Part shown: one piece after another, positions 8,141 to 15,945 of the stretch
Layout: each line of letters starts with the position of its first letter
How positions within the stretch are numbered: position 1 is the first letter of the stretch
Assembly (NCBI RefSeq): GCF_022699665.1
Contig: NZ_JALDNB010000008.1
Coordinates: 1-64,000, forward strand
Source of the DNA: Chryseobacterium aahli
Lineage (GTDB): Bacteria > Bacteroidota > Bacteroidia > Flavobacteriales > Weeksellaceae
DNA length: 64,000 nucleotides
Reading direction: 5' to 3'
Position numbers and translations under genes: made by a program
Notes under the pieces: model-generated
Database searches by the model: none
Seen by the model: the letters and a program-made list of their open reading frames with translations, nothing else
What the model was told of the DNA's origin: nothing

Positions 8141-9232
8141 TTAATGAGAAATACTTTCCATCATATCGGTGAAGTTTTTGATCTCACGATGAGGTTTGAA
8201 AGTTGAGCTTTTTCCTTTTTCTTCATCAGCAATGTTTGAAAGAATGATGACCGATGTTTTTGTTTCGGGATAATAAATATTAAGTGAAGGTGAGCCTTTT
8301 ACATAGCCGCTGTGAAAGTAAGCAGTTGGATTTCCGATGTTCATCATAATTCCGTAGCCGTAACCCATTTTCCCGAAAATAGGATGTTGTCTCTCGGCAC
8401 TTTTGGTTAAAAATTTCTTTAAAGTTTCCTGCTGTATTATTTTTCCGGAGTAGAGAGCATTATTCCACAAATGCAAATCATCAATCGTAGATAGAATTCC
8501 GCCTGCAGTAATTCCAATTTCTTTTCCGCCTAATCTTTTGGGCATATTCCCGATAATTTCAAAGCTTTTTCCATACCCCAAATATGCTGAGGCAAAGTTT
8601 TCACCTTGAAATAGATTTCCGGTAGACGAATTAGTCATTCCAACTTTTTTAAGTAAATCTATCACATTTTCATCATAAGATTTACCTGAGACTTCTTCAA
8701 TGATTTTCCCTAAAGCATTAAAGCCACCATTAGAATAATTAAAACCGGTTCCACTTTTGAACATTAATTTTTCGCCAAAATTATTCAGTCCGGAAGTATG
8801 ATTCAAAAGTTGAGAAATGATAATATTCTCATATCCATTCGAATGAAATTCTTTTAGATATTTTGAAACTTTATCCTCCAAATTCAATTTTCCTTCTTCC
8901 ATTTTTAACAAAATTAAAACGGCCGCAAATTGCTTGCTGACCGATCCGATGGCAAAAATCGTCTGATTGTCAATTTCCTTTTTATTTTTAAAATCAGCAA
9001 AACCATTATTTTTTCTAAAGATTTCAGTTGAATCTTTAAAAACTGCTACACTTCCATTAAAATTATATTTTGAAAAAACGGAATCAATTTGATTTTGATA
9101 CAGTTTGTTCTGAAAAATTGCCACCGCAGAATCTGCGATTGCTTTTTTATCAACGGGTTTTGGCGTTTCTGGTTTTTGACAGGAAATTAAAAAGATAAAA
9201 AGAGAGGAGAGGAAGAGTGATTTTTTCAGCAT
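8141..9232 (-). CDS. Lipoprotein serine hydrolase, class C beta-lactamase/PBP fold
   Basis: A 363-residue lipoprotein: signal sequence with lipobox LISC, lipidated Cys18. The serine hydrolase domain has the three class C/DD-peptidase motifs: SVSK at 97-100 (nucleophile Ser97), YSN at 166-168, and HSG at 307-309 in place of the classical KTG. This combination is typical of the broad beta-lactamase-related group (esterases, D-amino peptidases, peptidoglycan hydrolases) rather than proven drug-hydrolysing AmpC. Anchored in the envelope, it probably acts on a peptide or ester in the periplasm or outside. It lies 53 bp downstream of the Dph6-like gene on the same strand. Confidence 0.85.
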   Translation of the reverse strand: MLKKSLFLSSLFIFLISCQKPETPKPVDKKAIADSAVAIFQNKLYQNQIDSVFSKYNFNGSVAVFKDSTEIFRKNNGFADFKNKKEIDNQTIFAIGSVSKQFAAVLILLKMEEGKLNLEDKVSKYLKEFHSNGYENIIISQLLNHTSGLNNFGEKLMFKSGTGFNYSNGGFNALGKIIEEVSGKSYDENVIDLLKKVGMTNSSTGNLFQGENFASAYLGYGKSFEIIGNMPKRLGGKEIGITAGGILSTIDDLHLWNNALYSGKIIQQETLKKFLTKSAERQHPIFGKMGYGYGIMMNIGNPTAYFHSGYVKGSPSLNIYYPETKTSVIILSNIADEEKGKSSTFKPHREIKNFTDMMESISH

Positions 9233-9285
9233 TTAAGATTGTTTTTTTAAAAATATGAAAAATATGATTAACATAAAAATAGAAA

Positions 9286-9996
9286 TTATTTAGAAATCAA
9301 ATCGCAAAACCAAAAAACATATTCTCCTTCCTCACTGGTTTCATCAGACTTTGGTTTCGGATAAGTCTTTTTTACCGTTTCTCCAATTTCAAATGCAATA
9401 GGATTTTTAAAAACAGGACCATCAAAAGTGAAAGTATGAAATTCTCCGTTCTCTCCACATGGATCCACATTTTTAGGTAAATCTTTAATGAAATCTTCGT
9501 CGATAATTTTGCCTGCAAAACTTTTATCGAGATAGGTTTCGTTTACGCAGGTGACGATGGTTTTAAATCCCAAATCTAAAAATTCGTGGATGAGATCTGA
9601 AGTATTTTGTTTCCATAGAGGAAAAACAGCTTTCATTCCGATAGATTGTAATTGTTCTTCACGATAGGCGCGCAAATCTTCCAGAAAAATATCTCCAAAA
9701 ATAGAGTGGGTGACGCCCTGAGATTTAATTTTTGTCATCGTTTCAGACATAATCTTCTGGTAATCTTCCATCGATGGTTCTTTAGGGATTTCCATTTTAA
9801 TTAAAGGAAAACCTAAACTTTCAGCTTGTTTTTCTAATAGTGAAACAGGAACGCCATGCATCGAGATTCTTTGGAACTCCTGATTGATGCTTGTTAAGAG
9901 AGATGTGATTTCAAATTGATTCTCTTTTGAAATTTTATATAAGGCAAGAGCAGAATCTTTTCCGCTGCTCCAGTTGAAGATGGCTTTGGGTTTCAT
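9286..9996 (-). CDS. Dph6-type ATP pyrophosphatase (diphthine--ammonia ligase family)
   Basis: A 236-residue member of the adenine-nucleotide alpha-hydrolase superfamily. The PP-loop SSGKDS lies at residues 10-15 and the family motifs GDIFLEDLRAYREEQL and GENGEFHTFTFDGP follow. In eukaryotes and archaea this family amidates diphthine on elongation factor 2. Bacteria lack diphthamide, so the bacterial substrate is unknown and the eukaryotic name should be read as a fold label. It is possibly co-transcribed with the following serine hydrolase gene. Confidence 0.85.
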   Translation of the reverse strand: MKPKAIFNWSSGKDSALALYKISKENQFEITSLLTSINQEFQRISMHGVPVSLLEKQAESLGFPLIKMEIPKEPSMEDYQKIMSETMTKIKSQGVTHSIFGDIFLEDLRAYREEQLQSIGMKAVFPLWKQNTSDLIHEFLDLGFKTIVTCVNETYLDKSFAGKIIDEDFIKDLPKNVDPCGENGEFHTFTFDGPVFKNPIAFEIGETVKKTYPKPKSDETSEEGEYVFWFCDLISK

Positions 9997-10148
9997 TCAG
10001 CAATATAAGATTTAAAGATGAGTTGAAAGAAATGATGTTTAAAATATTTTAAAGTCATTTTATAACTATTACAAAATCAAATATAAAGGTGAAATATCTA
10101 ATCATGGCGTTGAAAAATTTTCTAAATTTAAAATCTTAAAATAATAAT

Positions 10149-12881
10149 ATGAAAAACTTTTTATTAGGTACGGCTGTTCTCTTTTTTACAGGAAGCATCA
10201 ATCCTGTATTTTCCCAAAAAGCTGAAACTCCAAAATTTGTAAGCAACACGGAAGGCATTAAAGAATATACGTTGAATAACGGGATGAAAGTTCTTTTAAT
10301 TCCTGATGGTTCACAAAGCAATATGATTGTCAATATTGTGTATAATGTCGGTTCTAAACATGAAGGATACGGCGAAAAAGGGATGGCGCATTTGCTTGAG
10401 CACATGCTTTTCAAAAGCACTAAAAGATTGGGTGATATAAAGAAACAGCTTTCTGATAAAGGTGGTGATGCGAACGGAACAACTTGGTACGACAGAACCA
10501 ATTATTACGAAATCTTTCCGTCGAGTGATGAAAATCTAAAGTGGGCTTTGGATATGGAAGCCGACAGAATGATCAATGCAACTATTCTGCAGACTGACCT
10601 CGACAAAGAATTTTCTGTAGTAAGAAATGAATTTGAAATTGGCGAAAACAATCCGGGTGGTGTTTTGATGGAGCGTATTGTTTCAACGGCTTATTTGTGG
10701 CACAACTACGGAAACAGTACCATCGGAAGCAAAGAAGATATTGAGAGAGTAAAAGCGCCAACTTTGAGGAAGTTTTATGAGAAATTTTATCAGCCGGATA
10801 ATGCTACATTGATTGTTGCAGGAAAATTTGATGAAAAGCAGGCTCTTAATTACGTTTCGCAATACTTTTCGGTTATTCCGAAACCTTCCAGAGTGCTCGA
10901 TCAGCCTTACACTGTAGAGCCGGCACAAGATGGTGAACGTTTTGTAGAGCTGAAACGTTCTGGTGAAAGTAAAATTGTTGGCGCGTTGTATCATACTGCC
11001 CCTTATGCCGATAAAGATTATGCGGCTTTGGATGCTTTGTCTGAGATTCTTACTTCAGATCCGTCAGGATATTTGTACAAAGCGATGATTGATTCCCGTA
11101 AAGCTGCGTCTGTATATTCTTATCAGCCAACCGTAAGAGATGCCTCTTTTATGTATTTCGGATTGGAAGTGCCTGCTGATAAAGACGTAAAAGCTGTACA
11201 AAATGATTTCAGAGCAGAGCTTAGTAAAATAACTGCAATCAAATATACTGCTCAGGATGTCGAAAGAGCAAAAGCCAAAATCCTGAAACAGATTGAAAAT
11301 ACTAAAAACAATACAATCAATCTAGCAATTAGTTTAACCGAAATTGTAGGTGCAGGGAATTACAAACTGTCTATGCTTTATCGTGATAACATCGAGAAAT
11401 TAACGTTGGCCGATGTTCAGAGGGTTTCAGATAAATATTTTAAAGATAACAACAGAACGATAGGAGTTTTCATCCCGACTAAAGATGAGGTAAGGGTGAA
11501 AAATCTGGAATATTCTGATGAGCAGATTGCTTCATTAACGAAAGATTATAAAGGGAAAGCTCTTGAAAAAGAAGTCGCACCTTTTGAAGCAAGCGTAAAA
11601 AACCTTAAAGCTAACCTTACCGAAGGTAAATTAAGCAACGGGATGAAATACGGTGTCATTAAAAAAGAAATTAAAGGCGGGAAAGTATTGGGAAGCTTTA
11701 GATTTCCGGTGAGTAACGCTAAAGATTTAAGCGGTAAATCGCATATTGGTTCGCTGATGGCTCAAGTTTTGAAAACCGGTACAAAATCGCATACGAAAGA
11801 GCAAATTCAGGATATGCTTGATCAATGGAAATCTAATGTGAATTTCGGATTCGGTGGACAAACCTTTTATGTCAACATCAGCACTTACAAAGAACATTTA
11901 CCAAAAGTAATGGGATTAGTGAAAGAAATTCTGACCGAATCTAATTTTCCTGAAGCTGAATTGGCAAAAACAGTGAATGAATACAATACGTATCTGGAAA
12001 GTTCATTGAACGACCCACAGTCAATTGCCTTTACCGAAATAGAAAAAATGACGGAGGCTTATCCTAAAGAAAGCATATATTACACATCTTCTACGCAAGA
12101 ACAGATTGATAATAATAAAAAAATAAAAAGAGAAGATCTTGTTGATTTCTACAACAAAATTTTAGGAAGCAATAACGGAGTGGGAAGTATAATTGGCGAT
12201 TTAGATACCAAAACTGCTTCAACATTGCTTGATCAGACTTTCGGTAAATGGCATTCAAAATCTAAGTATGAATATGTAAAACCGGAACTTTTTGCAAAAA
12301 AAAAACAAGATAAAGACTTTATCACTCCCGATAAAGAAAACGGCGCTGCTGTAGGGAAAATCAGCTTTACTATGGATACAAAGAGCCCGGATTATCCTGC
12401 ACTTCTGATTGCCAACGAAATGTTGGGAAGTGGAGGGTTTTTAACTTCAAGAATTCCGACAAGACTTCGTGAAAAAGAAGGCATCAGCTATGGTGCAGGT
12501 TCTTACATGAGCGTGCCTGTGAGCAATGATGTGGCATCTTGGGGTTGGTATGCATTTTTTAATCCTACAAAGAAAAATGACGTTAATAAAGCTTTGAAAG
12601 AAGAAGTAAATAAAGCAGTGAAAGACGGTTTTACAGAAGATGAATTTAAGTCTAATTTAAACTCGTGGCTGACTTCCCGAAAAACCAACTTAGGAACAGA
12701 CGGAGCTTTGATGGGATTGGTCAATCAACAATTGCAATACGGTGTTCCTTTAGAAGATTATGACGCTTTAGAAACAAAAATAAAGGCCTTAAAAGTGAAC
12801 CAGGTGAACGATGTGTTGAAAAAATACATCAGTGAAGATAAAATGACTTCAGTTTTTGCCGGGGATTTTAATAAAAAGTAA
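10149..12881 (+). CDS. Exported M16-family zinc protease (pitrilysin type, two-domain)
   Basis: A 910-residue protease with a signal peptide (LLGTAVLFFTGSINPVFSQ) and two tandem M16 halves. The first half carries the inverted zinc motif HLLEH at 81-85 with the third ligand Glu161 (VVRNEFE) 76 residues later. The second half, from about residue 490, lacks the motif, as usual for the inactive partner domain, and carries the LREKEGISYGAGSYM substrate-binding segment. Such enzymes degrade peptides in the periplasm or at the surface. There is no T9SS sorting domain, so a periplasmic location is more likely. It stands alone with a long convergent hairpin after the stop. Confidence 0.92.
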   Translation: MKNFLLGTAVLFFTGSINPVFSQKAETPKFVSNTEGIKEYTLNNGMKVLLIPDGSQSNMIVNIVYNVGSKHEGYGEKGMAHLLEHMLFKSTKRLGDIKKQLSDKGGDANGTTWYDRTNYYEIFPSSDENLKWALDMEADRMINATILQTDLDKEFSVVRNEFEIGENNPGGVLMERIVSTAYLWHNYGNSTIGSKEDIERVKAPTLRKFYEKFYQPDNATLIVAGKFDEKQALNYVSQYFSVIPKPSRVLDQPYTVEPAQDGERFVELKRSGESKIVGALYHTAPYADKDYAALDALSEILTSDPSGYLYKAMIDSRKAASVYSYQPTVRDASFMYFGLEVPADKDVKAVQNDFRAELSKITAIKYTAQDVERAKAKILKQIENTKNNTINLAISLTEIVGAGNYKLSMLYRDNIEKLTLADVQRVSDKYFKDNNRTIGVFIPTKDEVRVKNLEYSDEQIASLTKDYKGKALEKEVAPFEASVKNLKANLTEGKLSNGMKYGVIKKEIKGGKVLGSFRFPVSNAKDLSGKSHIGSLMAQVLKTGTKSHTKEQIQDMLDQWKSNVNFGFGGQTFYVNISTYKEHLPKVMGLVKEILTESNFPEAELAKTVNEYNTYLESSLNDPQSIAFTEIEKMTEAYPKESIYYTSSTQEQIDNNKKIKREDLVDFYNKILGSNNGVGSIIGDLDTKTASTLLDQTFGKWHSKSKYEYVKPELFAKKKQDKDFITPDKENGAAVGKISFTMDTKSPDYPALLIANEMLGSGGFLTSRIPTRLREKEGISYGAGSYMSVPVSNDVASWGWYAFFNPTKKNDVNKALKEEVNKAVKDGFTEDEFKSNLNSWLTSRKTNLGTDGALMGLVNQQLQYGVPLEDYDALETKIKALKVNQVNDVLKKYISEDKMTSVFAGDFNKK

Positions 12882-12905
12882 TTTTTTTAAGCTAATTTAA
12901 AAAGT

Positions 12906-12937
12906 GAGTCGGCGCAAAATTTATTTTGCTCCGACTC
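12906..12937. terminator. Long convergent hairpin between M16 gene and Cys-motif gene
   Basis: GAGTCGG and GCAAAAT pair with ATTTTGC and CCGACTC around a TT loop, with one C/T mismatch. The hairpin directly abuts the stop of the minus-strand gene. T-richness follows on both strands, better on the minus strand, so it likely serves both genes. Confidence 0.75.
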
Positions 12938-13825
12938 TTAATTTTCAGAGTAAGAGAGAATAATTCCGTCTTCAATATCGTAATCGTCTCCCAACAGTTC
13001 TCTCGCATATATTTCAGACAAGAAATAAGACTCTATTTTTTTCTCTTTTCTTTTTTGTTCAAAATCTTCTTTAGAAATTTCAGCACCGTCTAAAAAGTAC
13101 AAAATATCTATGTTTTTGCGCTTGAATTCTATTTTTTTTATTTTATCTAAATTAAAATCTACTGTTTTGCCATTGTCAGTAAACTTGTTTTTACTGATGA
13201 AAGTATAATATTGATTTTGATTGATGTCATTTTCTTTATTGGAAGCATTCTCAAAAACAAAGATGTTTTTAAAACCTAAATAATCTTCAGGAATTCTGAT
13301 GCTACTTCCATATCCTGCTTTGAATCTTTTTTCCAGCCTAAGAATATATAATTCCCAATTCGGATTTAATAAATCTTTATTGCCTGAAAATTTTATTTCT
13401 AGGTTGATATTTTGTGGTGGAGTGTAATAATTTCGATCTTCATCATCATCAGATCTCGGTGCATACAGGATTACTCCATCAAAAGTTTCATTATTTCTGA
13501 GTGTATCTTCTATTTTTTGCTGAGCATTCAGACTATTTGAAAACAATGCAGCAATAAAAATCCGGCTTGCAACTTTTCTGAAAGGAAACTGGAAAAAATT
13601 GTAATTTGTTTTTGGTCTTTCTTCACTGAAATATAGTCTGGAAACCTGTATTCTCCCGCAGATAGAATCATTGGAACTTAGGATTAATTTTATCTCATCA
13701 TCATTCTTGTTGGTAAGATCATGTACTTTTTTTGAGCAAAGATCACAAAAGCTTCCGCCAGGAATTTCTTTCATATTTTCCCGACCCACGTTGCAAGGTT
13801 CTTTTATTTGAAATTCTTTTTTCAT
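12938..13825 (-). CDS. Envelope protein with N-terminal cysteine-motif domain
   Basis: A 295-residue protein without a named function. The first ~55 residues hold a compact Cys motif, PCNVGRENM ... GGSFCDLCSKKVHDLT ... ICGRI, which I recognise as a recurrent N-terminal signature of uncharacterised Bacteroidota proteins (C-x-x-x-W/E ... M ... G-x-F/Y-C-x-x-C-x-K-x-V-x-D-hydrophobic-T ... C-G-R). The CxxC and the other two Cys suggest metal or redox chemistry in the cytoplasm. A membrane segment (VASRIFIAALFSNSLNAQQ) comes after this domain, so the remainder (about 105-295) is probably periplasmic. That part is charged and unrecognised. The topology, a cytoplasmic Cys domain before a signal-like helix, is unusual. 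Confidence 0.75.
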   Translation of the reverse strand: MKKEFQIKEPCNVGRENMKEIPGGSFCDLCSKKVHDLTNKNDDEIKLILSSNDSICGRIQVSRLYFSEERPKTNYNFFQFPFRKVASRIFIAALFSNSLNAQQKIEDTLRNNETFDGVILYAPRSDDDEDRNYYTPPQNINLEIKFSGNKDLLNPNWELYILRLEKRFKAGYGSSIRIPEDYLGFKNIFVFENASNKENDINQNQYYTFISKNKFTDNGKTVDFNLDKIKKIEFKRKNIDILYFLDGAEISKEDFEQKRKEKKIESYFLSEIYARELLGDDYDIEDGIILSYSEN

Positions 13826-13853
13826 TCTGATGTTTTTTCTAAATTAAAAATAC

Positions 13854-13887
13854 AAAAAAACCTCAAAGAAATTTTCTTCAAGGTTTT
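13854..13887 (-). terminator. Terminator of the 13.9-14.7 kb gene (hairpin family member)
   Basis: Minus-strand hairpin AAAACCTTGAAG ... CTTTGAGGTTTT followed by a seven-T run. It closely resembles the hairpins at 14711-14742 and 14994-15024. Confidence 0.7.
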
Positions 13888-13912
13888 CAATTTATTTAAA
13901 ATTAAAATTTGC

Positions 13913-14683
13913 TTACTTAACTTCGGACATTTCCGCCTCGAACTGTGCTAATCCTGCCTTTGTACTTCCTTTGTCAGTGCCTTTCTGCCATTCTTTGTCA
14001 GCTTTTACTTTATCACCCAAACTGTAGTAATAACTCCCCAAAACAGTATGCCCTTCCACTTCGCCCATACTGATGATTTTCTGTCCCAATTTGATGATTT
14101 CAGGATTTTGTTTTGGCTTTTTTGTTTTGCTCGTCAAGACTGCGCCCATTCCGCCCATATCTTCCATCACCATTAATCCGAATTTCTCCATACAGGCTTT
14201 TGCGAGACCTCTGCTGCATAAATCATCAATGGTTTTTGTGTAATTCCCCATTGCAGTTTCATCAAACAGTTTTTCTAAATCATTGCTTTTAGCTCTGGTT
14301 TTTCGGTAATACTCGTACAGAAGCTGCGCGTTTTTTTTAGATGAAGCGTCATCTTTTCTGTTGTTTTCGGCAATGCTGTCTTTCTTCAAGTCCCATTTTG
14401 TATTTTTTACCCAGCTTGAATTCCCGCTCAAACGATTTTTAGAAATTTTAAATATAAAAATATCCTTATCCGGAAATACAACCACAGAATCGCCTTTTAC
14501 AAAATAATCACCCTTTCCGTAGCCTGCGATATCCACTTTTCCATTGCCATCAAAAGCAAAATAAGAATACAAAGATTCTTTAGATTGGGTCATAAAATAA
14601 CCTTGAAGATTGTTGTCAGCCTCTTGTGCATTCAATAGTGCGCTGGAAATTATTCCCATCACTAATAAAATATATTTTGTCAT
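13913..14683 (-). CDS. Exported protein of unknown function with Sel1/TPR-like tail
   Basis: About 256 residues from the ATG of MTKYILL, chosen because it places a clean signal peptide (ILLVMGIISSALLNAQE) at the N-terminus; an upstream ATG would add 13 residues in front of it. The N-terminal half reads as a beta-rich domain (LYSYFAFDGNGKVDIAGYGKGDYFV). The C-terminal ~50 residues (VLGSYYYSLGDKVKADKEWQ, then a short GSTKAG turn) resemble one TPR/Sel1-type helical repeat. It is probably periplasmic or outer-membrane associated. The family is not recognised. It lies between two related hairpin terminators, so it is likely its own transcription unit. Confidence 0.68.
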   Translation of the reverse strand: MTKYILLVMGIISSALLNAQEADNNLQGYFMTQSKESLYSYFAFDGNGKVDIAGYGKGDYFVKGDSVVVFPDKDIFIFKISKNRLSGNSSWVKNTKWDLKKDSIAENNRKDDASSKKNAQLLYEYYRKTRAKSNDLEKLFDETAMGNYTKTIDDLCSRGLAKACMEKFGLMVMEDMGGMGAVLTSKTKKPKQNPEIIKLGQKIISMGEVEGHTVLGSYYYSLGDKVKADKEWQKGTDKGSTKAGLAQFEAEMSEVK

Positions 14684-14710
14684 TTGAAAATTTATGAGAG
14701 TAAAAGTAAG

Positions 14711-14742
14711 AAAAAACCTCAAAGAAATTTCTTGAAGGTTTT
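14711..14742 (-). terminator. Terminator of small lipoprotein gene (hairpin family member)
   Basis: AAAACCTCAA / TTGAAGGTTTT hairpin with one bulge; the A-run on the plus strand is a T-run in the minus-strand transcript. Confidence 0.7.
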
Positions 14743-14767
14743 CTGTAGTGACAAAGTTTAAATTAAG

Positions 14768-14965
14768 CTATTTGCTTGGTGGTTTTCCAAAATTATTTAG
14801 ATTACTAATCTCTGTTTTTTCGCGTTCCGCAGCTTGTCTTTTTTGCAGTTCTTCAGAATTTCTATCGACATCGCTTTTTTGAGGAACCTCCATCGGGTAA
14901 GATTTACACGAGACAGCAGATCCCATTAAGTAAATTGCTGAAATTGTTCTGATAAAACTTTTCAT
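14768..14965 (-). CDS. Small lipoprotein, unknown function
   Basis: A 65-residue protein starting at MKSFIRT. The signal sequence ends in AVSCKSYP, a plausible lipobox with Cys20 as the lipidated residue. The mature part is short, charged and Gln/Glu/Lys rich (DVDRNSEELQKRQAAEREKTE), probably a helix with an unstructured end. A longer reading starting ten codons upstream (MYFYFKKNIK) would put basic and aromatic residues before the signal and is less likely. It is bracketed by two copies of the same hairpin type, hence an isolated transcription unit. Function unknown. Confidence 0.6.
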   Translation of the reverse strand: MKSFIRTISAIYLMGSAVSCKSYPMEVPQKSDVDRNSEELQKRQAAEREKTEISNLNNFGKPPSK

Positions 14966-14993
14966 TTTAATATTTTTCTTAAAGTAAAAGTAC

Positions 14994-15024
14994 AAAAAAA
15001 CTCAAAGAAACTTCCTTGAGGTTT
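14994..15024 (-). terminator. Hairpin terminator downstream of the icmF tail remnant
   Basis: AAACTCAA ... TTGAGGTTT with a seven-A run on the plus strand, so it works on minus-strand transcription. No intact minus-strand gene lies directly upstream; the nearest is the remnant of an icmF 3' end at 15076-15132. This suggests it once terminated icmF. Confidence 0.6.
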
Positions 15025-15075
15025 GATTTATAATTTTAAAACAGTAGTATTAAAAATTGTCTGCCCGACACGAGC

Positions 15076-15132
15076 CTACATATTCCTTCTATACTTATCG
15101 GCTATTTCAAATAAAATATTAATTATGATTGT
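15076..15132 (-). pseudogene. Remnant of an icmF 3' end
   Basis: The minus strand reads T-I-I-I-N-I-L-F-E-I-A-D-K-Y-R-R-N-M-stop after an in-frame stop. The intact icmF 1.9 kb away ends [22 protein letters not shown]. Eleven of 18 residues match and most differences are conservative. DNA similarity also continues about 25 bp past the stop codon (AATTG..C.GCC ... GCCTAC). It is therefore a diverged duplicate of the gene's tail, not a chance match. No other part of the gene is visible here. Confidence 0.75.
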
Positions 15133-15239
15133 TTATAAAAATACGAGTAAAAATATAAGTAATTGTATAAGTAATTTGATTTTACATTATGGAAATCAGT
15201 AAAAAATAAGATGTGTATCGAATAAATTATTTGATTTAT

Positions 15240-15270
15240 TTTGATTTGTAAAATAAATTGTTTATATTTG
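15240..15270 (+). promoter_or_regulatory. Consensus promoter of the 124-residue orphan gene
   Basis: TTTG (15240-15243), a 19-bp spacer and TATATTTG (15263-15270) match the Bacteroidota -33/-7 consensus exactly. The ATG follows 18 bp later, leaving a very short leader. Confidence 0.75.
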
Positions 15271-15288
15271 TATTTAAAATAGTATAGT

Positions 15289-15663
15289 ATGGATTTTTTA
15301 AAAAATATTGTATTTGAGGATCCTGATAAAATAGGGGGTTCTATAAAGGCAACAATTCAGAAAACCGGTAAAATTGGTTTTTCTTCTGGTGCTGAAGAAT
15401 TTATGGAATTGAAGAATACGCATTATTTTAAAATAGGATTTAGCGATAGTGAAAATGCAGGCGATATTATCTATATGGTTTCATCTGCAACAGAAGAAGG
15501 GGCGTTTAAAGTTTCTAAAGCGGGATTATATTATTATATTAATCTCAAAAATGTTTTTGATAGAAAGGGAATTGATTATAAAGCTAAGAGCTATATTTAT
15601 GATATAAAGAAAGAAAATTCTGAAGGAACAGAGTTTTTTATTTTAACTAAAAGAAAAAAATAA
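15289..15663 (+). CDS. Orphan small protein, unknown function (island gene 1)
   Basis: A 124-residue soluble protein that I do not recognise. It has no signal peptide or membrane helix and is rich in Lys, Ile, Phe and Tyr. Segments such as KAGLYYYINLKNVFDRKGIDY and the C-terminal TEFFILTKRKK suggest an alternating beta/alpha domain with a basic tail. It is preceded by an exact consensus promoter and faces away from the icmF tail remnant. It is AT-rich like the next gene, but 282 bp without a gene separate them, so co-transcription is uncertain. Confidence 0.65.
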   Translation: MDFLKNIVFEDPDKIGGSIKATIQKTGKIGFSSGAEEFMELKNTHYFKIGFSDSENAGDIIYMVSSATEEGAFKVSKAGLYYYINLKNVFDRKGIDYKAKSYIYDIKKENSEGTEFFILTKRKK

Positions 15664-15945
15664 TGTAGAGGGATAGAAAATATAAAAAAAGGCTGAATAA
15701 ACAGCCGAGGAAAATTTATCAAATTTTGTTAAAAAATAAGGGGTCGGATTCCAAATTTAAACAAAATTAATTACGAAGAAGTGAGATTACCTCATCTACT
15801 TTTGTTTTACAAATGTACTTCAAATGTTTCTTTTTTCCAAAATAAAATTCGGTTTTAACACTCACGGACGTTAGAGTTAAATAATAATATTAAAAAATGA
15901 GAATATTATTTATTACAAAATTTTATAAAAAAAGAAATAAAAATT
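15664..15945. other. Intergenic stretch inside the island
   Basis: No gene is visible. It holds a small stem GGCTG / CAGCC (15691-15706) preceded by seven A residues, which would act as a weak terminator only for minus-strand transcription. There is also an imperfect inverted repeat around 15854-15880 (TTAAC.CTC ... GAGTTAA). No TAnnTTTG box was found just upstream of the next gene. Confidence 0.4.

Noticed and set aside
8141..9232. Antibiotic-resistance beta-lactamase
   Set aside because: The SxxK-YxN-HSG combination and lipoprotein anchor fit the broad serine hydrolase group; nothing indicates drug hydrolysis.
12938..13825. T9SS substrate
   Set aside because: There is no type A or type B sorting domain at the C-terminus, and the signal-like helix is internal.
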